Source of the DNA: a virus
Direction: 5' to 3' (one strand)
Length of the DNA stretch: 22,827 nt
Virus record (IMG/VR): IMGVR_UViG_3300047310_000023
Location: 1-22,827 of that record
In this document: positions 7,530-15,457 of the stretch, in pieces
How the letters are laid out: each line of letters starts with the position of its first letter
How positions within the stretch are numbered: the first letter of the stretch is position 1
The notes under the pieces: generated by a model
Database searches by the model: none
What the model saw: only the letters and a program-made list of their open reading frames with translations
Told to the model about the DNA's origin: nothing
Program-made: the position numbers and the translations under genes

Positions 7530-10500
7530 TCACACCAGCCCCGTATCGACCTGCGACACGTAGTCGTAGCGCTTCAGCTCGCCCTTGATGCTCTTGGCGA
7601 TACCGGCGGCATCGGTCGCGGCGGTATGCACGTGCAGATCGCCGATATGGGTCTGTGACGACTGCGAGCGATCGACGTTGGAGGTGTTGCTCGCCATCTG
7701 GAACTCCTGCGCCGTGGTCGAGGCGCCGACCGGCGGGAGCGTCTGGCTGCCGCCGGCCCAGGAACCGCCACCAGCGCTCGCCTGAGCGGCCACCGGGACT
7801 GGGGGTGTCAGGGTAGAGACCGCCGCCGGGGATGGCGCCAGCGGTGCCCTGGGCGGCAGCGTCTGGGGTGTTGGCGGGGTCGCCGCCGACGCGACCTGGG
7901 GCGCCGGCGAGGTGCCGTAGCGTTTGTGGATGGATTCCAGCGTCGACTGATAGTTCGACGCGGTCGCGTAGCCGCTGTGTCCCTGCGCTTCCAGCCCTTC
8001 GGCGACGGTTTTCGCCGCGAGCACGGGGGCATAATGCTTCGGGTGTCGCTTGAGGAACTCGACATAGCCGGTGGCGGCTTCCTCTTTGCTGCCGAACGTC
8101 GCGAAGCTGGCATTGATGGTATACCGCCCGCCCTTCCCCTCTTCTTGCGTCGAGACCGGCGCGCCGGCACCGCCGACACCACCGCCCGACTTGATGCCAT
8201 AGACGTTGTAGCCGCCCGGCGTGTGGGCGCCGCCGCCCGATTCCAGCGTTGCCTGCGTCGCGCCGACCTCGGCGACGACCTCGGGATGTGGCAACCCAGC
8301 CTTGACCGCCGCGTCGTAGATCAGCTTCCGCTGCTCGTCGTAAAACGCGCTCTTGCCGCCGCCGACCCCCAGGGGTGCGACGGGGCCATCGGCAGCAGCG
8401 GGCGCCCCGGCGCCCTCGCCGCCACCACCGCCGCCGCCACCCTCACCCTGACCGCCACCACCGCCGCCACCGGGACCTCCCGGCCAGCCGGGAGCGTCAG
8501 CGGCAGGCGTGCCGATCGGTGGTAAAGCGCGTGGGGCGCCTTCGCCGATACCGGTGCCACGGCCCCACACCGCCGTCGAAGCGGGCATTGCGGCGGCCCC
8601 ACCGGCGGGAGTTGGCTGCGCCGCTGCGGCGGAACCACCAGCAGGAGCGGCCCTCGGTCCGCCGATGAACTCAGGCACCCAGTTCGGCATCCAGCTCGGG
8701 CGTCGACTGCTGGTGTCATCATCGCCGTGTCGAGCGGCGAATTGCTGGGTCAGTGCGGCGCTCGCGAACCCGCCACCGGCGGGCGCCACAGGCCCCTCGA
8801 CGGGCGTGCCGATCGGCGTCAGTGATGCCGAGCCGCCGGGCCTCGGTGCCTCTGTAGCAGCCGCTGCGGGCGTTGGTGTAGGCGCGGGTGTCGCGGAAGA
8901 CGTTGGGGCGGGCGCCGTGGGCGCAGCGGCGGGCGGCGTTGGTGCCGGCGCTGTGGGCGTCGTGAAGGCCGGCGCAGCGGGTGTCGTGGGCGTTGGTGCG
9001 GGCGCTGTGGGCGTCGCGGCGGGCGGTGGTGGTGCCGGCGCTAGTGGTGCCGGCGCTGGCCCGCCACGGTTGCTCGGCGCCCACCAGTCGGACGCCGGGG
9101 CCGCTGGTGCTACCGGGTGCCCTGCTGGCTGGGCGGGTGTTGCCGAGTGCGCAGCCTCTGCCGCCTTCGCCGCCTCCTCGTCAGCCTTCTTCCCCGCCGC
9201 CGCCTGCGCCGCCGCGACGCGCTTTTCCATCTCCTCGCGGCTGATGACTTCGCCGGTCTGGCGATGGCGATAGCTCGCGGCATTGCCGCCGCCCGCCTCA
9301 AATTCGCCGGTGACGTCCTTCACGTCGTAGCCCAGCGCGTCGGCGGCTTGGTTCGCGTGCCGCTCGGCGAGGATGTCGCTGCCTACGGCGATCCCCGCGA
9401 TCACGCCCACGGTGCCGGCGCCAGCGGCGACGCTGGCGGCGGTGCCGGCGACAGCGCCGGCGGCGCCCACAGCGCCAGCGGCAGTGCGGGCCGCGACGAG
9501 AGCGAGCAGCGCGTCCTTCAGCGATATGATCGTTTTGATAGCCGCGAAGATCTTGCTGCCGAGCCAGAACGTCGCGAACGCTTCCATCACCATGTGCCAG
9601 CCGCCGATCGCCTGGACGGCCTCGTTGGCGACGTGGGCGATTTCACCGATCGTCGTGGCAAACTGACCGGCGCCGCCGTTGATCAGCAGATCGAAGTCAC
9701 GCGCCAGGGCGAGGATCGCCTCGCCCAGTCGCTTGCCCCACTCGGTGGCCTTCTCGGTCAGCCAGTCGCGGTTCTTGTCGATCCAGCGCTCGATCCGCTC
9801 CACGATCTGGGTGATGCCGGGACCTAGTTCGCGCCAGAACGCCCTGGCCAGCCCCATGGCCGAGTTCTCGACCTTGTCGAGCGCCGCGCTTAGCGCCAGC
9901 GCGTCCTTGGCATCTTGCGGCGTCGTGATGTTGCCCGAGCGCTGCTGATACTCCCGTTCTTTGCGGATCTCCGCGCCACCGGAAATGACCGCCGGCGCCA
10001 AGCCGGGGACGCCCATCTGCTCGACACCATATTGCCGCTGAGCGCCGGTCATCCCCTTGCGGTCAGCAGCGTCGGCCAGTACCAGGGCGATGTCGTCTGG
10101 CGACATCATTTCGCCGTCGGGGCCGATGATGTTGGCGCCGAATATCTCGCGCGCCTGCGACGGCATGTTGGATTTGCCGGTGTAGTGCCACGCCTGACGC
10201 TCGCGCGCCAACGTCGCCAGCGCGCTGGCGGTGCCCTGCGCCGTGCCGCCCAGGCGGCCCGCCATGTTCTCCCAGGTGGTCAGCGCATCGACGTCCATGC
10301 CGATGCTGCGTGCTAAATTGGAGGCCTGCTCGTTGGTCCGCAGGATGCCGCTGAACAGCCGCTCGATCGCCGAGACCGACATCGAGATCCCGAACAGCGC
10401 CAGCAGCTCGGTGGCGACGCGCTTGACGCTGTCGGCGGTCTTTCCGTAGGCCTCCTCCGCCCGGCGCGCCGCTTCACGCTGCACCTCGGCGGTCTGCTTC

Positions 10501-10775
10501 GCCGCCTCCTGCTGCTCGTGCGCGGCCTTCTTCGCCGCCGCTTCCTGCGCCGCCGCTGTCTTCTCGGCAGAATCGATCGCCTGCTCTGCCGAACGCTGCT
10601 GGGTATGCGCGGTGTTGGTCGCGGTCTTCTCGGTCTCCTGCTCGATCCTCTGCAGGGTGGCGAGAACCTGTTGCAGGAAGCTGTTGGTGGTGGCCTTGGC
10701 CTGCTCGATCCCGTCACCGAACTCGGTGGGATCGAGCTTCAGCGTCATCGTCAGTTCATCGATGATCGTCGGCAT
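7530..10775 (-). CDS. Tape measure protein with glucosaminidase-like domain
   Basis: At 1081 residues the longest product here and placed where a tape measure is expected. The ATG at 10775 follows GAGGG four bases upstream. Residues 1-30 (LTMTLKLDPTEFGDGIEQAK) match common tape measure N-termini. Residues 35-120 are a long Ala/Gln/Glu coiled coil. Residues 400-470 are Ala/Gly-rich and hydrophobic, suiting membrane contact during DNA entry. Residues 543-805 are Pro/Ala/Thr and then Gly-rich low complexity. Residues about 807-953 resemble FlgJ-like GH73 glucosaminidases (ATQATLESGGG with candidate catalytic Glu845, NVYGIKSGGG, FATFGSKEEAATGYVEFLKRHP). This would cut peptidoglycan during injection. 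The C-terminus (LKRYDYVSQVDTGLV) is typical of tape measures. It sets tail length as a scaffold inside the tube. Confidence 0.88.
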   Translation of the reverse strand: MPTIIDELTMTLKLDPTEFGDGIEQAKATTNSFLQQVLATLQRIEQETEKTATNTAHTQQRSAEQAIDSAEKTAAAQEAAAKKAAHEQQEAAKQTAEVQREAARRAEEAYGKTADSVKRVATELLALFGISMSVSAIERLFSGILRTNEQASNLARSIGMDVDALTTWENMAGRLGGTAQGTASALATLARERQAWHYTGKSNMPSQAREIFGANIIGPDGEMMSPDDIALVLADAADRKGMTGAQRQYGVEQMGVPGLAPAVISGGAEIRKEREYQQRSGNITTPQDAKDALALSAALDKVENSAMGLARAFWRELGPGITQIVERIERWIDKNRDWLTEKATEWGKRLGEAILALARDFDLLINGGAGQFATTIGEIAHVANEAVQAIGGWHMVMEAFATFWLGSKIFAAIKTIISLKDALLALVAARTAAGAVGAAGAVAGTAASVAAGAGTVGVIAGIAVGSDILAERHANQAADALGYDVKDVTGEFEAGGGNAASYRHRQTGEVISREEMEKRVAAAQAAAGKKADEEAAKAAEAAHSATPAQPAGHPVAPAAPASDWWAPSNRGGPAPAPLAPAPPPPAATPTAPAPTPTTPAAPAFTTPTAPAPTPPAAAPTAPAPTSSATPAPTPTPAAAATEAPRPGGSASLTPIGTPVEGPVAPAGGGFASAALTQQFAARHGDDDTSSRRPSWMPNWVPEFIGGPRAAPAGGSAAAAQPTPAGGAAAMPASTAVWGRGTGIGEGAPRALPPIGTPAADAPGWPGGPGGGGGGGQGEGGGGGGGGEGAGAPAAADGPVAPLGVGGGKSAFYDEQRKLIYDAAVKAGLPHPEVVAEVGATQATLESGGGAHTPGGYNVYGIKSGGGVGGAGAPVSTQEEGKGGRYTINASFATFGSKEEAATGYVEFLKRHPKHYAPVLAAKTVAEGLEAQGHSGYATASNYQSTLESIHKRYGTSPAPQVASAATPPTPQTLPPRAPLAPSPAAVSTLTPPVPVAAQASAGGGSWAGGSQTLPPVGASTTAQEFQMASNTSNVDRSQSSQTHIGDLHVHTAATDAAGIAKSIKGELKRYDYVSQVDTGLV
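7917..8357 (-). other. GH73/FlgJ-like glucosaminidase domain within the tape measure
   Basis: Residues about 807-953 of the tape measure. The order is helix, QATLESGGG (candidate catalytic Glu845 encoded at 8241-8243), NVYGIK, a basic/Gly loop, then SFATFGSKEEAATGYVEFLK and a closing helix around SGYATASNYQSTLESIHKRY. This matches the layout of peptidoglycan glucosaminidases. Activity is inferred, not shown. Confidence 0.7.
8361..9149 (-). repeat. Low-complexity Pro/Ala/Thr and Gly coding region of the tape measure
   Basis: Codons for residues about 543-805 give alternating Ala-Pro-Thr stretches and, near 8400-8480, runs of Gly codons. On the plus strand this appears as repeats of GGCGC/GTTGGTGC and of CCGCC. 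It is an in-frame linker separating the membrane-like region from the glucosaminidase-like domain. No separate gene is supported inside it. Confidence 0.8.
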
Positions 10776-10808
10776 GCGGCCCTCGCTATCAGACCGCGTC
10801 GGTCGCTG

Positions 10809-11762
10809 TCAGATCGGGTTCACCGACGCCATGATCGTGGAGAACCACGGACCGTTCGGCATCTCGCTTTCAAGCGTGTAGGTGTATGAATAGGTCAGGT
10901 AATACCAGATGTCGCCCGGCTTGTCGGGGGTGTCGCCGCCGTTGAACAACTGGCTCTGCACGCCGATCTTCTTGCCGCCCAGCAGCACTTTGCGGAACAG
11001 GCACGTGAAGATGATGCCCTTCTCGTTGAAGGTCGGGTAATCCTTCAGGCCGTTCTGCGGAGTGAACAGCGGCACGTCCTGCCCGGCGGCGCGCTCCTTG
11101 TTGCGCTCCCAGATGGCAAGCACGTTGTTCTCCAGCGTGAAGTTGATACCGGAATGCTCGGCGATGCGCCTGATCTGCTGCAAGACCGTGCCGGGATAAT
11201 AGATATCGCGCAGCTTGGCCTGCACGCCGCCGGCGTCTTCGAAATGGGCACCCATCCGCTGGGCGAGCTGCTGCATGGTGCTCGACACGTCGACCGTGCC
11301 CTGGATGCTGACCGGCGGCGCCGGCTTGATGGCGGCGAGACCACCCTCATAACCGGTGACCTGCAGCGCCACGTCGGGCTGCGACGTGCCGTCGAAATAG
11401 GCGTCGTAGATGTTGCCGTAGAACACCTGGGTCATGCCGGCGAGATCGTCGCCCGCCTCGACAATGACGCGGTTGTCGCGGGTGCCGTCGTATTTCCGAC
11501 CGAAGGTGAGCACCTTCTGCATGTCGCTCAGCTTCATGCCCCAGATGCGAAGGTTCAGCGCCGTCTGCTGGCCGAGCGCGCCCTTGGTGATGGTTGCCTG
11601 GGCGCGATAGCCGCGCAGGGTGATGGTGTTATGGCCACTCTCGCCGAACTGTCCGGTGCCCATCGAGAAGGTGATGTCGAGCTTTCGCCTGATATAGGGG
11701 ACCGCCGATGCGAACGCCCCCTCTGTGTCGGCGGCGGTGAATTGCGCGGAGGCGTCGGACAT
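10809..11762 (-). CDS. Baseplate hub protein (gpD/gp27-like)
   Basis: A 317-residue protein starting three bases after the spike stop. No strong Shine-Dalgarno is visible, so translation is probably coupled to the spike gene. Segments such as RRKLDITFSMGTGQF near the start, VFYGNIYDAYFDG near 115-125, a central SSTMQQLAQRMGAHFEDAGG and LQQIRRIAEHSGINFTLENN followed by LAIWERNK fit the hub proteins of myophages. These form the trimer that adapts tube to spike. The C-terminal third (FRKVLLGGKKIGVQSQLFNG, then YYLTYSYTYTLESEMPNGPW) is beta-rich and fits the last hub domain. It lies between spike and tape measure, an uncommon position since hub genes usually follow the tape measure gene. Confidence 0.75.
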   Translation of the reverse strand: MSDASAQFTAADTEGAFASAVPYIRRKLDITFSMGTGQFGESGHNTITLRGYRAQATITKGALGQQTALNLRIWGMKLSDMQKVLTFGRKYDGTRDNRVIVEAGDDLAGMTQVFYGNIYDAYFDGTSQPDVALQVTGYEGGLAAIKPAPPVSIQGTVDVSSTMQQLAQRMGAHFEDAGGVQAKLRDIYYPGTVLQQIRRIAEHSGINFTLENNVLAIWERNKERAAGQDVPLFTPQNGLKDYPTFNEKGIIFTCLFRKVLLGGKKIGVQSQLFNGGDTPDKPGDIWYYLTYSYTYTLESEMPNGPWFSTIMASVNPI

Positions 11763-11765
11763 CGG

Positions 11766-12437
11766 CTACACCGTCGGTGGCGCGGTGCTGCCGAGGCCGC
11801 CCTGCACACCACCATGGACATGCGTGTTGTCGATGTGCTTGCCGTTGCTGGTGATGGTGCCGCCGGTCTGCTCGATCGGACCGACGATCTTGATCGCCGC
11901 CGCGTTGATGGTCAGCGTGCCGGTCGCGGTGATCGCCATGTCCTTCTTGGTCAGCAGCGCCATGCCGTCATCGGTGAATTGCACATACTGCTCCGGCGCC
12001 TGCTTGGCGATCACCGTGCCGATATAGAGCGCGTCGGCCAGATCGTGGCGGCGCAGCGATCCCGGCGTCGAGGCGTCGCCCTTGTTGGCCTTGACCGCGC
12101 TGATGTCGCGCGAGGCGCAGACGATGACCCCGATATCACCCACCTTGGGGTCCATGATGATGCCGTTGGCGCCGGTCTGCGCACGGTGATACGGGATGTT
12201 GAAGATCGTGCCGTGCGGATGGGCGTTGCCGTCGCCGTCGATCTGATGCACCAGCAATTGCACGTCGATCGTGCCGGGTGGTGCCACCTCGCCGTTGCTG
12301 CGCGCACTGACCACGGTGACCACCGCCGATGTCGCGACCTCGGACAGCACGCTGTCGACCATGAAGCGCAGCGCGGTGGCCTCGGAGCCGATGCCCTTGG
12401 CGCCGCGAAATCCGGTATAGCCATCCGAGCCTGACAT
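11766..12437 (-). CDS. Baseplate spike / central puncturing protein (Gp138 N-terminal-like)
   Basis: A 223-residue protein with its ATG one base beyond the stop of the -1 frame chaperone extension. Residues 25-145 match the Gp138-N oligonucleotide-binding-like domain of phage phi92-type spikes: VVSARSNGEVAPPGTIDVQL, then NAHPHGTIFNIPYHRAQTG, then IIMDPKVGDIGVIVCASRDI, KANKGDASTPGSLRRHD. Residues 150-200 are short beta repeats ending in a narrow tip. The sequence THVHGGVQGG contains an H-x-H pair (His206, His208) at the spot where P2 gpV and phi92 gp138 coordinate an iron ion at the apex. The spike pierces the outer membrane at the start of injection. Family identity is strong; the metal site is inferred from the motif. 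Confidence 0.85.
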   Translation of the reverse strand: MSGSDGYTGFRGAKGIGSEATALRFMVDSVLSEVATSAVVTVVSARSNGEVAPPGTIDVQLLVHQIDGDGNAHPHGTIFNIPYHRAQTGANGIIMDPKVGDIGVIVCASRDISAVKANKGDASTPGSLRRHDLADALYIGTVIAKQAPEQYVQFTDDGMALLTKKDMAITATGTLTINAAAIKIVGPIEQTGGTITSNGKHIDNTHVHGGVQGGLGSTAPPTV

Positions 12438-13075
12438 CTAGCGCTCCTGGTCGCGTGTCGCCCATCGCGTGGCAAGCTGATGGTTGAAGTTGTCGACCCT
12501 GATCACCTCTGACAGCTTATAGAGATCCGCAACCCCGTAGACGGTGTCAAGCTGGTTTAGCGTGGCGAGCTTGGCCGAGATCACCGCCCCGAGCGCGCCG
12601 CTGCCAAGGTTGCGATATTCTGACCAGATGGGTTGCTCGCCTCCGACGTATCCGCTGTCGAGGTCCAGAACCTGCCGCGCACGGAAAAACCCAGATGGGT
12701 GTCGAACCACGCCTCCCGCAGCGTCATCAGCGTGGTGAGTTCTTCGATGTCGTCGTTGATGATCAATTGCCGCACGATGTTGGATCGCTCGGGGTTGGGC
12801 TGGTAGGTGACGCACGCCATCATCTCGTCCAGCAGCGGCTTGCACACCGTCCAGTCGATGCCGCCGATGCCATGCACGGCGATCCACGCGGCACAGCCTT
12901 CGAAGCCCATCTGGAAGAACCCCGGCGGCACGTTGGTGTTGCCGGCAGCGAACATGGTCAGCAGCCGACCCGCCCAGTATTCCGCGTCGGTCGCGGCCAT
13001 CTCGGTGATCCAGAACACCTTGCCTTTGTCGCGCCCCTCGCGCTCGATCACCACGCGATCGCGCCGGCGCGCCAT
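12438..13075 (-). CDS. Tail assembly chaperone, -1 frameshift fusion (GT-type)
   Basis: The long form of the chaperone, made by slipping back one base on GGGTTTT at 12692-12686. It shares about 130 residues with the short form (13075 to 12686) and then reads about 82 codons in the -1 frame to the TAG at 12440-12438, about 212 residues in total. The extension (QVLDLDSGYVGGEQPIWSEYR, then LNQLDTVYGVADLYKLSEVIRVDNFNHQL) has ordinary protein composition and no start codon of its own with a ribosome site. The short form's own continuation past the slip site, by contrast, has a weakly structured, Ser/Ala-rich look. In lambda, gpG and gpGT fulfil this role: they bind the tape measure and recruit tube subunits. 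The spike ATG begins one base after this stop. Confidence 0.75.
12581..13075 (-). CDS. Tail assembly chaperone, short form (G-type)
   Basis: The 0-frame product, 164 residues, starting at the ATG at 13075, which overlaps the tube stop as TAATG. The opening (RRRDRVVIEREGRDKGKVFW, then ITEMAATDAEYWAGRLLTMF) and the central PLLDEMMACVTYQPNPER with INDDIEELTTLMTLREAWFDTHLGF resemble the tail assembly chaperone of Bcep781/AP22-type phages. There, acidic helical repeats of this kind end in an L-H-x-G-F motif at the frameshift site. The product normally binds the tape measure and does not remain in the virion. An in-frame upstream extension to 13375 lies inside the tube gene and was rejected. Confidence 0.8.
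   Translation of the reverse strand: MARRRDRVVIEREGRDKGKVFWITEMAATDAEYWAGRLLTMFAAGNTNVPPGFFQMGFEGCAAWIAVHGIGGIDWTVCKPLLDEMMACVTYQPNPERSNIVRQLIINDDIEELTTLMTLREAWFDTHLGFSVRGRFWTSTADTSEASNPSGQNIATLAAARSGR
12686..12692 (-). promoter_or_regulatory. Programmed -1 ribosomal frameshift site (GGGTTTT)
   Basis: On the coding strand the heptamer lies as G GGT TTT in the 0 frame, a canonical X XXY YYZ slip sequence. It equals lambda's GGGAAAG in type. The shifted reading continues through 83 codons with no stop until 12438. A six-pair stem with one bulge (12662-12657 with 12647-12641) lies about 24 bases downstream and could aid slipping; I cannot fold it here. Confidence 0.75.
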
Positions 13076-13539
13076 TAAAGAAGCTGCTCCACAGCCGCCG
13101 GCAGCGCGCTGAGCGGCACCGTCGTGATGCTCTGCCACGTGATCGAGAACCGGCGCGGCTGCAGGATGCGCCGCGCATCGGCCATCGGCGGATAGTTGGT
13201 GAGGAACCCTTTGACGCAGTGGAACGCCCGGGACACCGACTGCAGCGTGATATGCGCGTCGGCGACGAGCACCTCGCGTGCCGCCTCCTGCGCCGCATAC
13301 CAATTGTCGAACAGGTCGTTCGACCGGCTGTCCGCCTGCAGCGCGATGGTCTGCACCTTGGGCTGCGGCGTCCAACCGCCCGACAGGTAACCATCGACGC
13401 CCATCAACGTCTCCACCGGTGCCACCAGGGCATGCGAGAAGATGTCGTCGGCGGCGAACCCGTGCAATTGTTGCGGCGTGTCATACAGGGTCGGTATCGC
13501 GATCATGAACACCGCGTTGGCGGCAGTGATAGTTGCCAC
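13075..13539 (-). CDS. Tail tube protein (probable)
   Basis: A 154-residue protein beginning at a GTG, with a perfect AAGGAGGT ribosome site four bases upstream (about 13543-13550), which decides the start. The pattern DDIFSHALVAPVETLMGVDG with GYLSGGWTPQPKVQTIALQADSRSNDLFDNWYAAQ and the C-terminal PRRFSITWQSI resembles tube proteins that sit directly after a DUF3383-type sheath in related phages. Those lines are beta-hairpin-rich. The tube is a stack of hexamers through which DNA passes. It lies between sheath and chaperone, the usual tube position in contractile tails. The strength of the ribosome site suits a highly expressed product. An assignment as another tail structural protein is the alternative. 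Confidence 0.75.
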   Translation of the reverse strand: MATITAANAVFMIAIPTLYDTPQQLHGFAADDIFSHALVAPVETLMGVDGYLSGGWTPQPKVQTIALQADSRSNDLFDNWYAAQEAAREVLVADAHITLQSVSRAFHCVKGFLTNYPPMADARRILQPRRFSITWQSITTVPLSALPAAVEQLL

Positions 13540-13570
13540 GGTAACCTCCTTACCCGCGCGAGCGGTGCTA

Positions 13571-15397
13571 TTATTGGACCATCACTGACGCGAGGGTGAG
13601 CCGCTGGATGCTGCCGCCGTCCATATACCAGAACGTCATGGGCGGCGTGCCACGGGAGACACGAACCTCCGGCGGTGGATCGAGAACCTGCAGGTAGTAA
13701 CCGTTGGACTGGAGGATGCGATCGATCTCCACGCCCGCCATGGTGTTGACCTCGGCAACCTGCGCCTGCGACAACACCACGCCGATGCGGATCGCGCCGA
13801 AATTCACCGCGCGATTGATCACGTCCTGGCACGCCGCCTTGATCATGGTGTAGCCGACCTGATTGTAGGGGATCGACCCCGCCTGGGTGAGCAGGTCCAT
13901 CAAGGCGAGTTGGAACGCGTTGTTCATCCAGATCTGGTTGACGTAGCTGTCGATCCAGCGATAGGGGCCGGACACCAACCCGGGATACAGGAAGCGGAAC
14001 AGATCGTTCGCCGTCGTCCAGATGCCGTAGTAGTTGTAGAAATTGGATTCCAGGTTGGAGGCAACCGCACCGCTGGTGACCTCGGGCACGATGCCGGTCT
14101 GGCCACGGAACGCCAGGGTCTTGCGACCGTTGAGGCGATTGAAATCGATCGCCGCGATGGTGCCCATGGTGAACATCGCGAGGTTGCGACCATTGGTGAC
14201 CGACGTCGATGAGATCGGCACCGTGCCGGATGTCAGGTTGGTGTTGAGGATGCGCCCCAGGCTGCTCTGCGCGTTAGGCGAGACGGTCGGCGAGCGGTCG
14301 AGGTCCCACGCGACATAGAGATAGTTGTTCTGCTGCAGATTGGTCCAGGCGGCAAACTGCTGCTTGTAGGTGTTGGTGGTGCCGGCAACGGCATCAATGT
14401 CGAAGTCAGTGGTGAATGACGCCCAGTTCTGCGTCAGCTTCAGTATGTTGTCCATACAAGCCGCCACCGAATCCAGCGGGCGTCCCCCAGACGTCCACGA
14501 CATGCCCATCGGCTGCAGACGCGCGCCGGTGGACTGCGACAGGCCGATCTGGGTTGCCAGATTGCCGGACCACCCGGTCAGATGCGACATGGTCGGCACG
14601 CGCGTAGTGGTGTCGGTGTTGGGGGCCAGGAATGGTGCGACGGCGATCATGAACTGGAAGGTCGCGCTATCCCAGGTGCAGCAGTTGACATACGCTTTGA
14701 TCGTTATGGGTGTGGTAATGTTCAGCGTGCGGTTGATGGTGAAAGTGCCGGTCAACCAGTTATCCGTCGTGGCGATGCCGTTTATGATGTAGGTGCCGGC
14801 GGGAATGCCGGGACCGGTGATCGGCGATCCAGCCTGGAAACTTCCGCCGACGGCACCGTGCGAGATGATCCTGAGCGTAGTGCCACTGATCGTGCCGCTG
14901 GCTTGGGTGATCATCGGGGAGCCATAATACGGGATAGCGGCACCGATCATCTGCGCCGCCATCGAGAACGATGTGGCGCTCGCCAGGGTGATGGGCTGGC
15001 TGGTCAGGCTAACGCCGTCCATCATCAGGGTGATCGTGGAGTTCGCCTGCGTCGCCTGGAGCTGCGGCAGCGTCATGGCCGGCAATTGCGCCGATCGCAG
15101 CCACGCCGGCAGCCAACGGCCACCGCCGGTCCAGGTGGCCATCAGCAGCGCGCCAGGGCGCTTGGTGGCATTGATGTCAGCAAGGAAATACGTGCCGGCC
15201 AGCATCGAGATGTAGCTGGTCGGGCCGAAGAATGCCTGCACCGACGTCAGGTCAGGGAACGAATAGACCTGATCGATTGGAATGTGGTTATCGTAGGTGA
15301 TCACCAACCCAAGCAGATCGAGGCCGACGCCACCCGCGTTGAGAACGGACGGAACGACAGAGACGATTTGACCGGCGGGAATCGCAGAACCGCTCAT
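13571..15397 (-). CDS. Tail sheath protein (DUF3383-like)
   Basis: A 608-residue protein with ATG at 15397 and a GAGGAG site about eight bases upstream. The N-terminus (IPAGQIVSVVPSVLNAGGVG, then LGLVITYDN, FPDLTSVQAFFGP) and the C-terminal half (GPYRWIDSYVNQIWMNNAFQ, MIKAACQDVINRAVNFGAIR, YYLQVLDPPPEVRVSRGTPP) are typical of the DUF3383 sheath family. Residues 118-258 form a surface domain of that family (ITLMMDGVSL, SFSMAAQMIG, TWDSATFQFMIAV). It is itself interrupted at about 166-236 by the Gly/Thr-rich beta module seen in three other virion proteins. The sheath contracts to drive the tube through the envelope. The closing domain suggests a complete protein. It is the first gene after the longest gap in the window, which may hold a promoter. 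Confidence 0.9.
   Translation of the reverse strand: MSGSAIPAGQIVSVVPSVLNAGGVGLDLLGLVITYDNHIPIDQVYSFPDLTSVQAFFGPTSYISMLAGTYFLADINATKRPGALLMATWTGGGRWLPAWLRSAQLPAMTLPQLQATQANSTITLMMDGVSLTSQPITLASATSFSMAAQMIGAAIPYYGSPMITQASGTISGTTLRIISHGAVGGSFQAGSPITGPGIPAGTYIINGIATTDNWLTGTFTINRTLNITTPITIKAYVNCCTWDSATFQFMIAVAPFLAPNTDTTTRVPTMSHLTGWSGNLATQIGLSQSTGARLQPMGMSWTSGGRPLDSVAACMDNILKLTQNWASFTTDFDIDAVAGTTNTYKQQFAAWTNLQQNNYLYVAWDLDRSPTVSPNAQSSLGRILNTNLTSGTVPISSTSVTNGRNLAMFTMGTIAAIDFNRLNGRKTLAFRGQTGIVPEVTSGAVASNLESNFYNYYGIWTTANDLFRFLYPGLVSGPYRWIDSYVNQIWMNNAFQLALMDLLTQAGSIPYNQVGYTMIKAACQDVINRAVNFGAIRIGVVLSQAQVAEVNTMAGVEIDRILQSNGYYLQVLDPPPEVRVSRGTPPMTFWYMDGGSIQRLTLASVMVQ
14690..14902 (-). other. Beta-rich module copy in sheath protein (residues ~166-236)
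   Basis: The segment runs ASGTISGTTLRIISHGAVGG, then FQAGSPITGPGIPAGTYI, TGTFTINRTLNITTPITI. It aligns with the plug copy position by position, including the I-x-G-x-x-L start and the G-T-F/Y-x-I/L-N turn. It sits within the sheath's outer domain, between a helix and the following strand. Confidence 0.65.
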
Positions 15398-15457
15398 GGC
15401 GCGAGGCTCCTCTGGTATGTCGGGGAAATACGCGCGGCGTGACGCGACGCGGTCGGA
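15398..15457 (-). other. Longest intergenic gap, upstream of the sheath
   Basis: Sixty bases between the neck terminator stop and the sheath start. It holds the sheath ribosome site (GAGGAG). A weak GC-rich self-pairing patch (GCGTCGCGTCACGC on the coding strand) is present but has no T-run, so I do not call it a terminator. A clear -35/-10 pair is not visible. Confidence 0.4.

Noticed and set aside
8361-9149. Repeats suggestive of a CRISPR array or mobile element
   Set aside because: They are Ala-Pro-Thr codon repeats in frame inside the tape measure, with no fixed spacer length.
12438-13394. Upstream part of the -1 frame as an independent gene starting near 13394
   Set aside because: Its first ~235 residues are Arg/Ser/Cys-rich shadow sequence opposite in frame to tube and chaperone. 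Only the part after the slip site looks like protein.
15421-15457. Possible terminator hairpin before the sheath
   Set aside because: The GC-rich pairing is short and has no T-run on the coding strand.
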